Part shown: piece by piece, positions 9,643 to 22,700 of the stretch
Layout of the letters: every line of letters begins with the position of its first letter
Numbering within the stretch: the first letter of the stretch is position 1
Source of the DNA: Cyclina sinensis
Lineage: Eukaryota > Mollusca > Bivalvia > Venerida > Veneridae
Length of the DNA stretch: 64,000 nucleotides
Assembly: GCA_012932295.1 (NCBI GenBank)
Contig: JAAONU010000006.1
Location: forward strand, 16,942,904-17,006,903
Direction: 5' to 3'
Notes under the pieces: generated by a model
Told to the model about the DNA's origin: nothing
Database searches by the model: none
The model's input: only the letters and a program-made list of their open reading frames with translations
Translations under genes and position numbers: made by a program

Positions 9643-12455
9643 CAAGAGGGCCATGATGGCCCTGGATCGCTCACCTGAGTACTTAGGTTTGCTGTTAAGC
9701 AGTATTTTATTTTTTAATTGAAAATATGTAAGTGCCTACAAACCAAATATGTAAAATATCAGTCAATAAATAAAGGCTCTATGACAGGAAGTAGAAATAA
9801 CTATTATAAGCTATGGTGACCTTGACCCAGTGACCTCAAACCCTACCCATGGGTAGAGGTCCATGCAAGGAACCTCTATACTGAATATCAAAGATATTGG
9901 TCTATAAATGAAGGCTCTATGATGTACAGTAGATAAATCTACTTTTAGCCTCCGTGACCTTTAACCTAATCCAATAATTTGAAAAAGCTTGATAAAGCTT
10001 GCTTCATGCCAAATTTTAAAATTCTAGGTCTTGTGGTTTCAGACAAGAAGATTTTTAAAGATTTTCTTCTATATTGTTATTTAAAACTTGTGACCCCTCG
10101 GGCGGGGCCAATAGTGACCCTAGGGACATTTTTCTAACAAACTTGGTAGAGGTCCACTAGACAATGCTACACACCAAATATCTAAGCTCTATAACTTACA
10201 GTTTCTGACAAGAAGATTTTTTTAGATTTTCTTATATAACTCTATGTAAAACTAGTGGCCCCTGGGGCGGGGCCATTTTTGACTCAGAGGCCAGGATTTG
10301 AACAAACTTGGTAGAGGTTCACTAGACAATGCTACATACCAAATATCTTAACTGTTGGCCTTCTTGTTTCTGACAAGAAGATTTTTTAGTTTTTCCTATA
10401 TAACTCTATGTAAAACTAGTGGCCCCTGTGGCGGGGTCATTTTTGACCCAGAGGCCAGAATTTGAACAAACTTGGTAGAGGTCCACTAGACAATGCTTCA
10501 CACCAAATATCTAAGCTCTATAACTTACGGTTTCTGACAAGAAGATTTTTTAAGATTTTCCTATATAACTCTATGTAAAACTAGTGGCCCCTGGGGCGGG
10601 GCCATTTTTGACCCAGAGGACAGGATTTGAACAAACTTGGTAGAGGTTCACTAGACAATGCTACACACCAAATATCTAAGCTCTATAACTTACGGTTTCT
10701 GACAAGAAGATTTTTTTAAGATTTTCCTATATAACTCTATGTAAAACTAGTGGCCCCTGGGGCGGGGTCATTTTTGACCCAGAGGCCAGGATTTGAACAA
10801 ACTTGGTAGAGGTCCACTAGACAATGCTACACACCAAATATCTAAGCTCTATAACTTACGGTTTCTGACAAAAAGATTTTTTTTAGATTTTCTTATATAA
10901 CTCTATGTAAAACTAGTGGCCCCTGGGGCGGGGCCATTTTTGACCCAGAGGACAGGATTTGAACAAACTTGGTAGAGGTCCACTAGACAATGCTACACAC
11001 CAAATATCTAAGCTCTATAACTTACGGTTTCTGACAAGAAGATTTTTTTAAGATTTTCCTATATAACTCTATGTAAAACAAGTGACCCCGGGGCGGGGCC
11101 ATTTTTGACCCAGAGGCCATGATTTGAACAAACTTGGTAGAGGTCCACTAGACAATGCTACATACCAAATATCTTAACTCTAGGCCTTGTGGTTTCTGAC
11201 AAGAAGATTTTTTAGTTTTTCCTATATAACTCTATGTAAAACTAGTGGCCCCTGTGGCGGGGTCATTTTTGACCCAGAGGCCAGAATTTGAACAAACTTG
11301 GTAGAGGTCCACTAGACAATGCTTCACACCAAATATCTAAGCTCTATAACTTACGGTTTCTGACAAGAAGATTTTTTAAGATTTTCCTATATAACTCTAT
11401 GTAAAACTAGTGGCCCCTGGGGCGGGGCCATTTTTGACCCAGAGGACAGGATTTGAACAAACTTGGTAGAGTTTTCCCTATATAACTTTATGTTAAATCA
11501 ACTGACCCCTGGGGTGGGGTCAGTTTTGTCCCCAGGGACATAATTTGAACAAACTTGGTAGAGGTCCATTAGATGATGCTTCATACCAAATATCAAAGCT
11601 CCAGGCCTTGTGGTTTAGGAGAAGAAGATTTTTAAAGATCCAACTTATAAAATCTATTTTTAGCTCCAGTGAACCAGAAATGCAATGGACCAGAACCATT
11701 TGAACAATCTTGGTAGAGCTTCATGCAAGGAACATCCCAGGCAAGTTTCATTAAATTTGCCCCATTGGTTTCAGAGGAGATGTCGTTTGAATGAAAAGTT
11801 GACGACGGACGGACGGACGGACTGACGGACGACGGACAAAGACCGATCAGAAAAGCTCACCCTGAGCACTTTGTGCTCAGGTGAGCTAAAAATGCATTCT
11901 TTTAAATTTGTTCAAATCGTTCTGGTCCACTGGCTATTAAGGTCAAAGGTGCAAATCAGATTTTCAAACTAAAATCTTAAAAATCATTTCGTCTAAAACC
12001 TTCAGGAGCAGTGCTCTGAACTTTGGTGCGTAGCATTGTCTGGTAATCCTCTACTTCTATATGTCCCTGGGATCACTATTGGCCCGGCTGCGGTGTCCAA
12101 TGCTTAACAAGAAATATAAGGAAAATCTATGAATTTCCTTTTGTATGAAAGCAAATGGCCTAGAGTTCTGAAATTTTGCACAAAGCATTGTCTAGTAGAC
12201 CACTATCAACTTTGCACAAATTATGTCCCTGTGGTCTCTTTTGGTCCATCAAGGGTTCCTATTGGTGTAAAATATTAAACTTTTAAAAATTTGACTATGA
12301 CTAGAATGACAAGCATAAGCATTGAAAATTGAACTCTTTGTAAATTTTTGCTTCCATATTTCTATCTTTTACTGGACAAACCAAGACAATGACCTACTAA
12401 GACGTTAGTGCAGTGGTACTCAGGTGAGCGATATACGGCCATCATGTCCCTCTTG
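9643..12455. mobile_element. CAAGAGGG element, complete copy (2.8 kb)
   Basis: The left end is CAAGAGGGCCATGATGGCCC, followed by ATCGCTCACCTGAGTAC. The right end in reverse complement is CAAGAGGGACATGATGGCCG, followed by ATCGCTCACCTGAGTAC. The terminal inverted repeat is thus about 40 bp, and it contains a small GGCCATGATGGCC hairpin. No clear target-site duplication is visible. The interior has an array of 165-bp units (10130-11470). It also has a GACGGACGGACGGAC tract with an AGCTCACCCTGAGC hairpin (11805-11888), which looks like the end of a related element, so this copy may be composite. No open frame of transposase length is present; the element is non-autonomous. Confidence 0.8.
10130..11470. 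repeat. 165-bp tandem array inside the CAAGAGGG element
   Basis: AACTTGGTAGAGGTCCACTA-type anchors recur at about 10141, 10306, 10470, 10635, 10801, 10966, 11130, 11295 and 11461, a very regular 165-bp step. Each unit also carries ACCAAATATCTAAGCTC, GTTTCTGACAAGAAG and CCCCTGGGGCGGGGCCA. Copies are only mildly diverged, so the expansion is more recent than the surrounding element. Confidence 0.93.
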
Positions 12456-13971
12456 CTTCATTCAGCATGTTGACATGGAAAAACTCACTTGAACAACAAC
12501 ATGAGACCTCAGGATGTTTATTTCTGAGTTAGTTTTTGAAATAAACATCGGTCTGTAAATTTTCAACATGTATTTTTATTTGAACCGATTCTTTTGTTTA
12601 TTGCAAGTTTAAAGGAGGTATATTCACGTACAAATGGTTTATGTAACATAACTTATATCACAGTTAATATTTCAATATCAAATATAACACATACATTAAC
12701 ACAGATGTCATATCAAAAGGTGTGGAAATAGATAAGAAACAAATCTATGAACATATTCAGAAACATTCAACATGCATTGAGAATAACCACTGAATACAGA
12801 AATTTTAAACTTGTTGGATTATACAAGAACTTCACAAAAGACATTAACACTTCATGACAAGAACCATTTGTAACAACTGACAAGACATCAATGAATGTTT
12901 ATTACATCATTCAGAAAGCAAAATGTAAAAGCTTGAAATTTTTTCACAACCTTTTAACATCGAAACATAAACTTATTGTACTGAAAAGGTCAATTAATTA
13001 AAAAAAGCAAAATAGGATTGTTCTGTTTACAGCCTTTCAGTTGCATGTCAACTTTGCAGGAAGAAAGCTGATATGACAATCATTTAAAATATCCCTGTCA
13101 CGTATAAGACTTGACCCTTCATTTTGTACTAGGATTGTCAGGGTTTCAATATTTGCCTCTGAATCAGTCATATTCTGTAAATCTCATGGTAGTTTACATC
13201 ATTGAAAACTTAACTACAGAACTGAACTAAATATGTTAAAATTACCACTACAGAAATATTTCAGAGAGACCAAAGCTTAAAACACTGAAAAATTGTTGAA
13301 AAGTAAATACATGTGTAAAGGAACAAAATAAATAGAAATAGAATATACATAAATATCTTTGATAATATCCTATCATAATTAAATATTATGTTTTATATTT
13401 CACAATAAATACATAATACTAACCAAATAACAAGCGATAAATCATCTCAGCTATACCAAACTTACACAAAAACACAAAGCAAACATGCTATAAAAAAAAC
13501 TTCCACTTTCATACGTAAAATACACATATATGCAAGAAGTATCCCCAAAAAATATATATATCAATTATTTTAACAGCTTAAACACATGCAAGTTGACATC
13601 ACTGACTCCTTGAACACTTTAATAAGTGAAACAGTAACATTAATAATGATACAAAAAATGCAAAAACTTTTACACTATGAACAACCTTGTATACCCTGTA
13701 GTTGTCGACTTGATATCAAATACAGGGCAATATCCTTATTTTTGTTTTGGCTGATATCAAAACATTTCATTTGTTGATAAAACAAATATCATTTTTAAGA
13801 GCTACCATAAATAACCGCATGCTCTAGATTTTCATCACATGCTTTAATTTTGTGAATGTTGTAGAATTAAACAGGCATGCCATAAATGGCATGATATATC
13901 ATTGATAAACAATGTATCCTCTATAATGCATTAAACATGCAATCAAACATCAATGTAATTATATCTGTTAT
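12456..13971 (-). other. Likely 3' UTR and 3' flank of the vWA gene
   Basis: This stretch is AT-rich and non-repetitive, directly downstream (minus strand) of the stop codon at 13972-13974. AATAAA signals on the minus strand occur at 12898-12903, 12597-12602, 12575-12580 and 12518-12523. Any of these could end a 3' UTR of about 1.1-1.4 kb. The exact cleavage site cannot be fixed from sequence. Confidence 0.35.
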
Positions 13972-16765
13972 TTAGTTTTGCAATTCAACATTGTCAAATG
14001 CTTTCACAAGACCACTTGTTTTAATGACATTTTCCATTTCAGCAATTTCATCATCAAAGCCTGATGTCCCAGTGGCCAGCATTCCAAATAATTTATCAAG
14101 CTTTGTTAAATCTGGCCGACTTAAGTCAAAGACAAAGCGGAGGGGTTTAAAGCCTAGTTCCTCCAGTTTAGGGACCATGTGGCCCTTTGCCTGCTGGAAA
14201 GAGAAGAAAGAAACAAAAACAAGTTTGGCCGGGTAAACCTCATCATGGTACTTCTCATACATCTGGTGAAACCTGAAGAAAAAAAGATTAAGTCAATAAA
14301 ACTCTTGTTACATTTATCTGGAATGAAGTTGGAAGAAAATGATAAACTTTCAGGTTCAATACACGTATAAAAGCAGTCTATTTAGCCTTTTATCATTATA
14401 CAAGTTACATACTATATTCACACCTAAGATCATTCTGTAAAACACAATATGGAGAACGGCTTTTTTATCAGGATGTTTCATCAAATATCAAGAGATCTGT
14501 ACTGGTTTGTTACATCAATTTTAATTGACTCTCTGCAACAAGTGCTGACAATGAACACAGCCAAGACATTCAGGCAGTAAAAATCAATTATCACAGCTTG
14601 TGATTCAGTTATGGACATTGATAACAGCCTGACTATCCAGACAGTTACAGACAATGATCACAGATGCACATCCATGCAGTCACAGAAAATGATCACAGCC
14701 TGAATATCCATACAGTTACAGACAATGATCAGCAGTCACAGAAAATGATCATAGCTGTACATCCATACAGTCACAGACAATGATCACAGCTGTACATCCA
14801 TACAGTCACAGACAATGATCACAGATGCACATGCATGCAGTCAGACAATGATCACAGGCTATACATCCATACAGTCACAGACAATAATCTCAGATGCACA
14901 TGCATACAGTCAGACAATGATCACAGGCTATACATCCATACAGTCACAGACAATGATCAGCAGTCACAGAAAATGATCATAGCTGTATTTCCATACAGTC
15001 ACAGACAATGATCACAGATGCACACGCATGCAGTCAGACAATGATCACAGGCTATACATCCATACAGTCACAGAAAATGATCAGCAGTCACAGAAAATGA
15101 TCATAGCTGTACATCCATACAGTCACAGACAATGATCACAGATGCACAGGCATGCAGTCAGACAATGATCATAGCTATACATCCATACAGTCACAGACAA
15201 TGATCACAGATGCACACGCATACAGTCACAGACAATGATCACAGATGCACACGCATGCAGTCAGACAATGATCACAGATGCACACGCATGCAGTCAGACA
15301 ATAATCACAGATGCACACGCATACAGTCACAGACAATGATCACAGATGCACACGCATGCAGTCAGACAATGATCACAGGCTGTACATCCATACAGTCAGA
15401 CAATGATCACAGGCTGTACATCCATACAGTCACAGACAATGATCACAGATGCACACGCATGCAGTCAGACAATGATCACAGCTGTACATCCATACAGTCA
15501 CAGACAATGATCACAGATGCACATCCATACAGTCACAGACAATGATCACAGATGCACACGCATACAGTCAGACAATGATCACAGATGCACACACATACAG
15601 TCAGACAATGATCACAGATGCACACGCATACATTCACAGACAATGATCACAGATGCACACGGATGCAATCAGACAATGATCACAGATGCACATCCATACA
15701 GTCACAGACAATGATCACAGATGCACATCCATACAGTCACAGAAAATGATCATAGCTGTTAATCCATACAGTCACAGACAATGATCACAGATGCACACGC
15801 GTGCAGTCAGACAATGATCATTGCTATACATCCATACAGTCACAATGATCACAGCTGTACATCCATACAGTCACAGACAATGATCACAGATGCACATCCA
15901 TACAGTCACAGACAATGATCACAGATGCACATCCATACAGTCACAGACAATGATCACAGGCTGTACATCCATTCAATCTGGTTTACAATCTGCACTGTTT
16001 ATTATTCATTCATTAAGTCTGTAATAAATATCCAAGTTAGTGATAATTCCAAACTTTATGACCAACAAGACTATTATTGTAAGAATTTGTGCAGGATAAT
16101 GTGTTAGAAATTGTCTTGAAAAATAAAAGAATTTGAGTTTATACCAGTCTCCATTGCAGCTGCAGGTTCTATTTTCCTCTTCATCTGTCACAACAATGAA
16201 TGTTTTTATGACCTCTTTCTTCTCATAGAATGGCCACAGACTGGCTGCTGGTGTTGTACCCCCTCCAGCCTGGGTGTCAACAGCAAGCTGCAGTACCTAT
16301 AGGACAGGAACTGAGTTTTGATTTCTGATGTTTTGGATCACAGACTCTATCATCAATTCTTTCAAATTCAAAAATTTTTGTGCATAATGTCTCAATCTCA
16401 ATTTTAGTTTATACCAAATTTATTTTAGTTCGATTGCGTAGGAAGCTTTTTTAGCTTATAGATACACTCTCGAATCCGTTCCTGGAACTAACCAGTACTA
16501 AGCAATTAGTGTAAAGTTTTGATACTACGTGTAAGAATTTTGGGAATTGTGAAAATTCAACACTAACATCTATTTTTTAATCAAAGACATTTTCATCGAA
16601 TTAAAACTTTCTCACTGAACTGACTTGACCTCTAATTAAAAGTGACAATATTCAAAACCAAGGCAATTTGTGTTTGCTACAGGGAGGTAACTGCATGGCA
16701 GAAGTAATAAAAATACTCTGTTAGCAATCAAAGAAGTCTAAGAAATTTTGCAGCTTGTGCTCTGC

Positions 16766-16797
<32 letters not shown>

Positions 16798-19700
16798 TGG
16801 TGGGATGTACCAACAGACAAAACTGCAATTAATCATGTGCCATTCCTCTCTTATCAGATATAAATACACAATGAATGGAGGGATGTATTAACAGACAAAA
16901 CTGCAATTAATCATGTGCCATTCCTCTCTTATCAGATATAAATACACAATGAATGGAGGGATGTACCAATAGACAAAACTGCAATTAATCATGTGCCATT
17001 CCTCTCTTATCAGATATAAATACACAATGAATGGAGGGATGTATTAACAGACAAAACTGCAATTAATCATGTGCCATTCCTCTCTTATCAGATATAAATA
17101 CACAATGAACAGTTAAAAGAACTGATTTACAGTTGGATGCACTAAAGTTGACAAAAAATCAGTACACACTGTTTTAACAATATTTTACCTCTTCTATAGT
17201 CTTAGGTAAGTAGGGTGCATATCTATTTTCTGTGTTGAAGAAGCAGAGCTGGGCCGAGGTTATAGCCGTTAGTAGACCAGCAATGATGGAACTTGTCCTG
17301 ATTGCTATCTCCATAGAACCCGAGGCATCACCAAGCACAGCAATAGGGGGTTCAAGGGACAGACTGGAATACAAAATTAGAGAAGTCTTTATCTATTACA
17401 CATTTATATCAATCGATCTAGTGTGCATATTAAAAACTCATGCATGTGAAACATTAGATTATTTTCATATAAGATGAAAGCAGTTCTGTAGCTTGGTGAC
17501 CTAGTAACTGCTAGCTTGTTTCAGATCTGTACTAGAATGATGCATTTTTGTTGTACTACATGTGGGTAGTATAATTATAAATACACTGTTATGGTAAGGT
17601 AAATATTTTATATCAATTTAAAAACTAAATCGTATCAACTTTGACACACACAAAAAGGGCATCTTGTTTAATGAAAATTCTAAATGCTGCAGAAAATAAA
17701 AACATTACCTTATGCCATCAATTTTCTTCTGGGCTAAGGGCAGTAACTGCTTGAAGAATGGTGCTTTTGTTTCGTCTACTGTTCTTGGCTGCTGGTCTCT
17801 ACCATAGTTACGGGTGTTACTTATATTTTCTCTGTACATTTTCAGGACCAGTAACCTCTCCAGGAGTTTCCCATTTGGCAGATTGATTGTCTCCCCTGAC
17901 TCAATTCTGTGCAGTATGACTTTATCTACCTCCTCACACCGAAGATCTTCATACCACCTAAAAGAGGTACTAACATATGATCTCATTTCTGAACTACATG
18001 CATTCCTTACAAAAATTATAACAGTTTTGTATTGAACCAAATTATTTTGCCAGTCATAAAAAGAACAAGAAAGGCACTAATGAAGAAAAAAAAATCCTTA
18101 GTCACAGCTGTAAACTGATTTAAGCAAGCTGTAGAAATACAAAACATCTTTATAATCAGGTACGTATTAATATACATATTGTATAATAAGTTAAACCGTC
18201 TTTGTTAAACAGAAGAAAATAAATTTTCAACAACCATTCGAGACAAGGGATTTTACTATTAGTATTACCAGATGATTGTATCCAATTTTTTCTCATATGA
18301 AGCAACTCTGGCTTTGGATTCCACTGTGAGTTTGCTGACATGTGGTTTTATGTGTGTATATGGGATGTCAAACTCCTTGATAAGATTATTAACATTATCT
18401 TCTGTGACGTCCCTACACCTTTGCACCATGCTTCCATCAGGTGCTGGTCCACCGTAACAGAAATCTAGAAACCAGTCCATGGCTACAAAATCCTACAAAA
18501 GATATTTTAATCTTTGTAACATATCTTTTTCATGTGAATTAAATTTTCAAGATACTATGTATTTTTGTGAGTGTTGCAGGATAACAATTAAATCAGTCAT
18601 AACATAAGGTGTATACAGTAAAACCTCAATAATGAGACCACCTCTGGGACCAGCAATAAGTGGTCTTAATATTGAGTTGGTCCTAAAATTGAGTTCAGAT
18701 GATGACATGAAGGTGTATGGTAGATTTATCGACCCAGTGTGTGTTTTGCGTCAATTGTAGTGTCACTGAGCATAAGTTTTTTGTTTTATTTGTCCTTACT
18801 TTGATAACTAATGATTTGATCAGAATAATGGTCAATATATGGTTAAATCTATATAAATTGCAAAAAAATATTGTTTGGGTATACTTTTTTTCAGTCTGTT
18901 AAGTAACTTTTGCTCGGCTATCATGTTTGTATTTCTTAACTAAAGAGATTTTTTACCGCTTTTTGCTCATTTTAGTCAAAGTTCAGGGGGAATATTTTGT
19001 GTAATCAACTTGTACAATGTGTATCAATCAAAATATAAATGTAAAGTGATACGTAAATCTCACAAAATTTTGGATTTTAGTGTTGCATTAATTCGTTTGC
19101 GCATCAATTAGTGACTATAAAAATAAAAAAAATTATCGTGCAGTAAGCCGCAGTCTACTCTAATAAGGGTGTCTTAAACAATTAAACCGATAACTACCAA
19201 CCTTAAAGTAAATTACCCACACCTGGATCCTTTTGACCTGTCAAATTATCAATTAACACCGATTAACACGAGGTGCCCATTATGTACATGTTTGTGTAAA
19301 CAAGTTTGCGACCTCGACCTTTAATTTATAGCTAATGTCAACAGCTGCCCGTTTTGTTTCGTTCTGGTAGCGGTCGTAATTTCGAGTTAAAAAAAGGTTT
19401 GTATTTTCATTCGGGACCGGAAATTGCGGTCGCAATACGCAATATTGAGTTGGTCTTATTACTGAGTTTAACTAACAATAGAATATATAGTAAAAAAATC
19501 GGGACCAGAAGAAAATGTTCGTAATATTGAGTTGGTCTGTATATTGAGTTGGTCGCATCGTGAGTTTTTACTGTATAAGCATTATGTAACAAAGGGCAAT
19601 TTTTCATCACACTAATAACTTTTTTTTTCTTTTTCTTTTGAATATGTGATAAAATACAGACAAGGAAATTCAAAGTCATTAATATTGTCTGTGGTTAAAT

Positions 19701-22700
19701 TACGAGCATTGATGATTTGTTTCCCCTGTTAAAGGGGCTGTGCTCCAGATGACAAAAAAAGAAAGTTTTCTTGTATTATAAATTTCTTGAAATATTTATG
19801 ATTAATGCTTAAAAAATAGCATACTGACAAAAAATAAGTCAAATAATTACATTATAAATTGATTTTTTTCCCTTTCAAAGTGCTATACCGTAATGCGACG
19901 GTATAACTATATCGTATAACATTTAAAGTAAATATCTGTAATATCACATGCGGCGATGGTGGTGACAGTAAGAGCGTCGGAAATATTTTGTTAACATGAG
20001 GGTCCAGAGTTCAAATCAGGCTGGAGCGAAAATATTTTTTTTATTCTATTTTGACTTTTATAATTAGTTTTGAAGTAAAATATTATGTTGTTATAATCTC
20101 ACGGCATCTAAATATATGATTTATGAAAAAAAATTTTTATGTCAAATCTGGAGTACAGCCTCTTTAAATGGTTAACCAGCAAATTCAATAAGATTTTATG
20201 ACTTATTTAATATCTGAACCCAAACAACGCATCATTTCTACCACATCTCATTTTGAAATGCTGGTACAATAACATTCACCTACAACATCTTTAAAAATGT
20301 AAAATACTGAAAACAAATTGTCAGAATAAAAATTCAATTTAGGAAATAATATATAGTTAAACATCTTATTAACACAAACATTCTGCATTCATGAGTGCAA
20401 AAGTAATCCCATAATCATCTGACATCTCTGAAACAGACACCTTTTTATAATACAGTCATATCTTGGTTTTCCTTTACTGTTTAATTAACACAGAAAATGC
20501 CGACTTATCGTAAAGTCTACTGGATCTTACCATTTTGGGGTGGAAATGGCATATATCAGCTAGTTTCTTCCAAGGTTCTTTAGGGAAGTGAAGGGCATAA
20601 AACTCTAGCTCATCCTTAGTGAATCTTTTCACCCACCTCTTCACATGTTTACACACTGCTCCACTTGCGGTACCATGCTATAAACAATAATTAGTTGTGA
20701 CCCGTCATACAACAATTTTCTCAAGATTAATCATTTATCATGAAAGAATTAGTTAATCATCTGAGTACAATCCAAAAAGAACATATGCATTTGCAGTAAG
20801 TAAATTATGAGTCATAATTGATGACATCATCTCTTCCTATTATTTATAACCCAAATAGTCATTAAGTCATTCTTCCACTTAAATTAACAAAATTAATTTA
20901 CCAGGCAAATACCTTAACTAACCTGTTCAAATCAATTTCAAGAACTTGGAAGTAAACTTAAATATTAAAAAAATATATGAAAATAGTTATAAAAATAGTT
21001 TTCAATTTAACAACTATTTTCTTGCAGATACTAGTACTTATATATCTGTTTCTTAGTTAAAATCAAGGGTTAATGGATATAATTCCTTTGTACCTTGATT
21101 GCTGCTGCAATGAAAACTCCAGTCTTTTATCTGGATATTTGCTCCATATGATTCTACTAAAGAAAAAAAATAAGAAACAAAATTATTTACTGATGGTTTA
21201 TTCTTGTTCAGATTGTCAATGTCTGACTTGAGTTTGCCGATAGTCTGCGGCTTCACCTTTCCTGCTGACATCTGTATCCTCTTCATCTTCTTCTCTAGGA
21301 CTCGAACTTGCCTCCCAGAGTCCAGCAAGGTCAGGGCCTTCAAAACTTCATTGAGACCAAAGTTGTCCCTGTTTTTCAGGAATGCTTCAGCCAAGTCATA
21401 ATCATGCCTGGCCCAGGCAGCAGCCAGTGCCCTGACTCTCGCATCTAGGGAATAAAAATATGAACATGATATTTCCAGGATTTCATTGCATGAGGTATGA
21501 AGCCTTAAGATTTATCTTCTGATGTCACTCTTTCTTAGAAACAGAATACATACTTTCCCAGTACTTCCAGCACTTTTCTGGTCACAATGTGGAAACTTAG
21601 CAAAACTTTGTAATGTGATTGTGACTCAGATAACTCATTCATAAAACTAACAGTTTTTATTGCATTATATCTGGGGTCATTTAGAGTAATATTACTTTAC
21701 TTAGATAAGTGTCGAGCTTTAAACAGAATTTTATAACAATGTAACTTCAAAATGCCTTCATCATCTCAATACAAGAACCTCTCAAGTGAACTTCTGAATG
21801 TTGTAACCTTGTAACACAATTTTGTTGTTACAATAATATGGAAACATACTCATAAAAACAAAGCAATGATGCATGAAACAAAAAATTGATATCACTTTCA
21901 GAACCTTTTCATACATTTATGGAATTTCCACAGCCACCAACAAAGAAGTGAAATGTACAAATCTTATATGACACTTACTCTGGGCGATATCAACACCATT
22001 ACTTTCTAGGACTGCCATCCCTGCAGCATATTTATCTCTGTTCTGCTCCTGACCCTCATAATGCTGATCCACAGATACACTTCCCACAAAGTATGAAGTT
22101 ACATCTTTGTTAATGTCAAGTTCTTTCACAACCTGCTCTTTGCTCTCATGCTCTTTGTTCCCTGTGTTCTGGTACCCACCCCTCCTACCTCCTCTTCCAC
22201 CTTAATTAATGTAGATATGTTTAGATTAAATTAAATGTAATATTTTTTTTCCATATCAAAACAGAGAAATATACTTCATTTCTCTCAAGTAAAATAATTA
22301 TGAGAATTTTGATAAGCTTTCACATATCCAACAAGCATAATTTTTCTTTCACTCTTTTTTATTATTAAGTTTTATTCAGAATGAGTGGTTTGAGTAAACA
22401 GTGAAATTGGACTTTCTGCTACAGTAATGTCTTAGAATATTTGTTGACATAACGCATAAAAACTGGGTTACAATGAATACCGGAATCGACTTTTCAACCA
22501 AAATATACCGGAATCGACTTCCATTACCGGAATCAAATTGTTTCAGAAATTGTATATACTAAATTGTATAAAGCACATTATTATATTAGAAAATATCAGT
22601 TACACGACTTATATGCGGAGTTTAAGAAAATATTATTAAACCGAAAATGATTTTTATGAAATTTTCTTTGAGTGGTGTAGACATGGATTATGAGGGTTTA

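Noticed and set aside
10130..11470. Possible LTRs or coding body of a retroelement
   Set aside because: Direct copies at 165-bp steps, no RT, integrase or primer-binding site; it is a tandem array.
15210..15714. Plus-strand HTHTVTDNDHRC frames
   Set aside because: They lie in the intron 8 minisatellite of a minus-strand gene and simply follow the repeat.
17814..18035. Plus-strand frames opposite the vWA exons (also 13991-14236, 17232-17477, 21204-21401)
   Set aside because: Antisense shadows of well-supported minus-strand exons.
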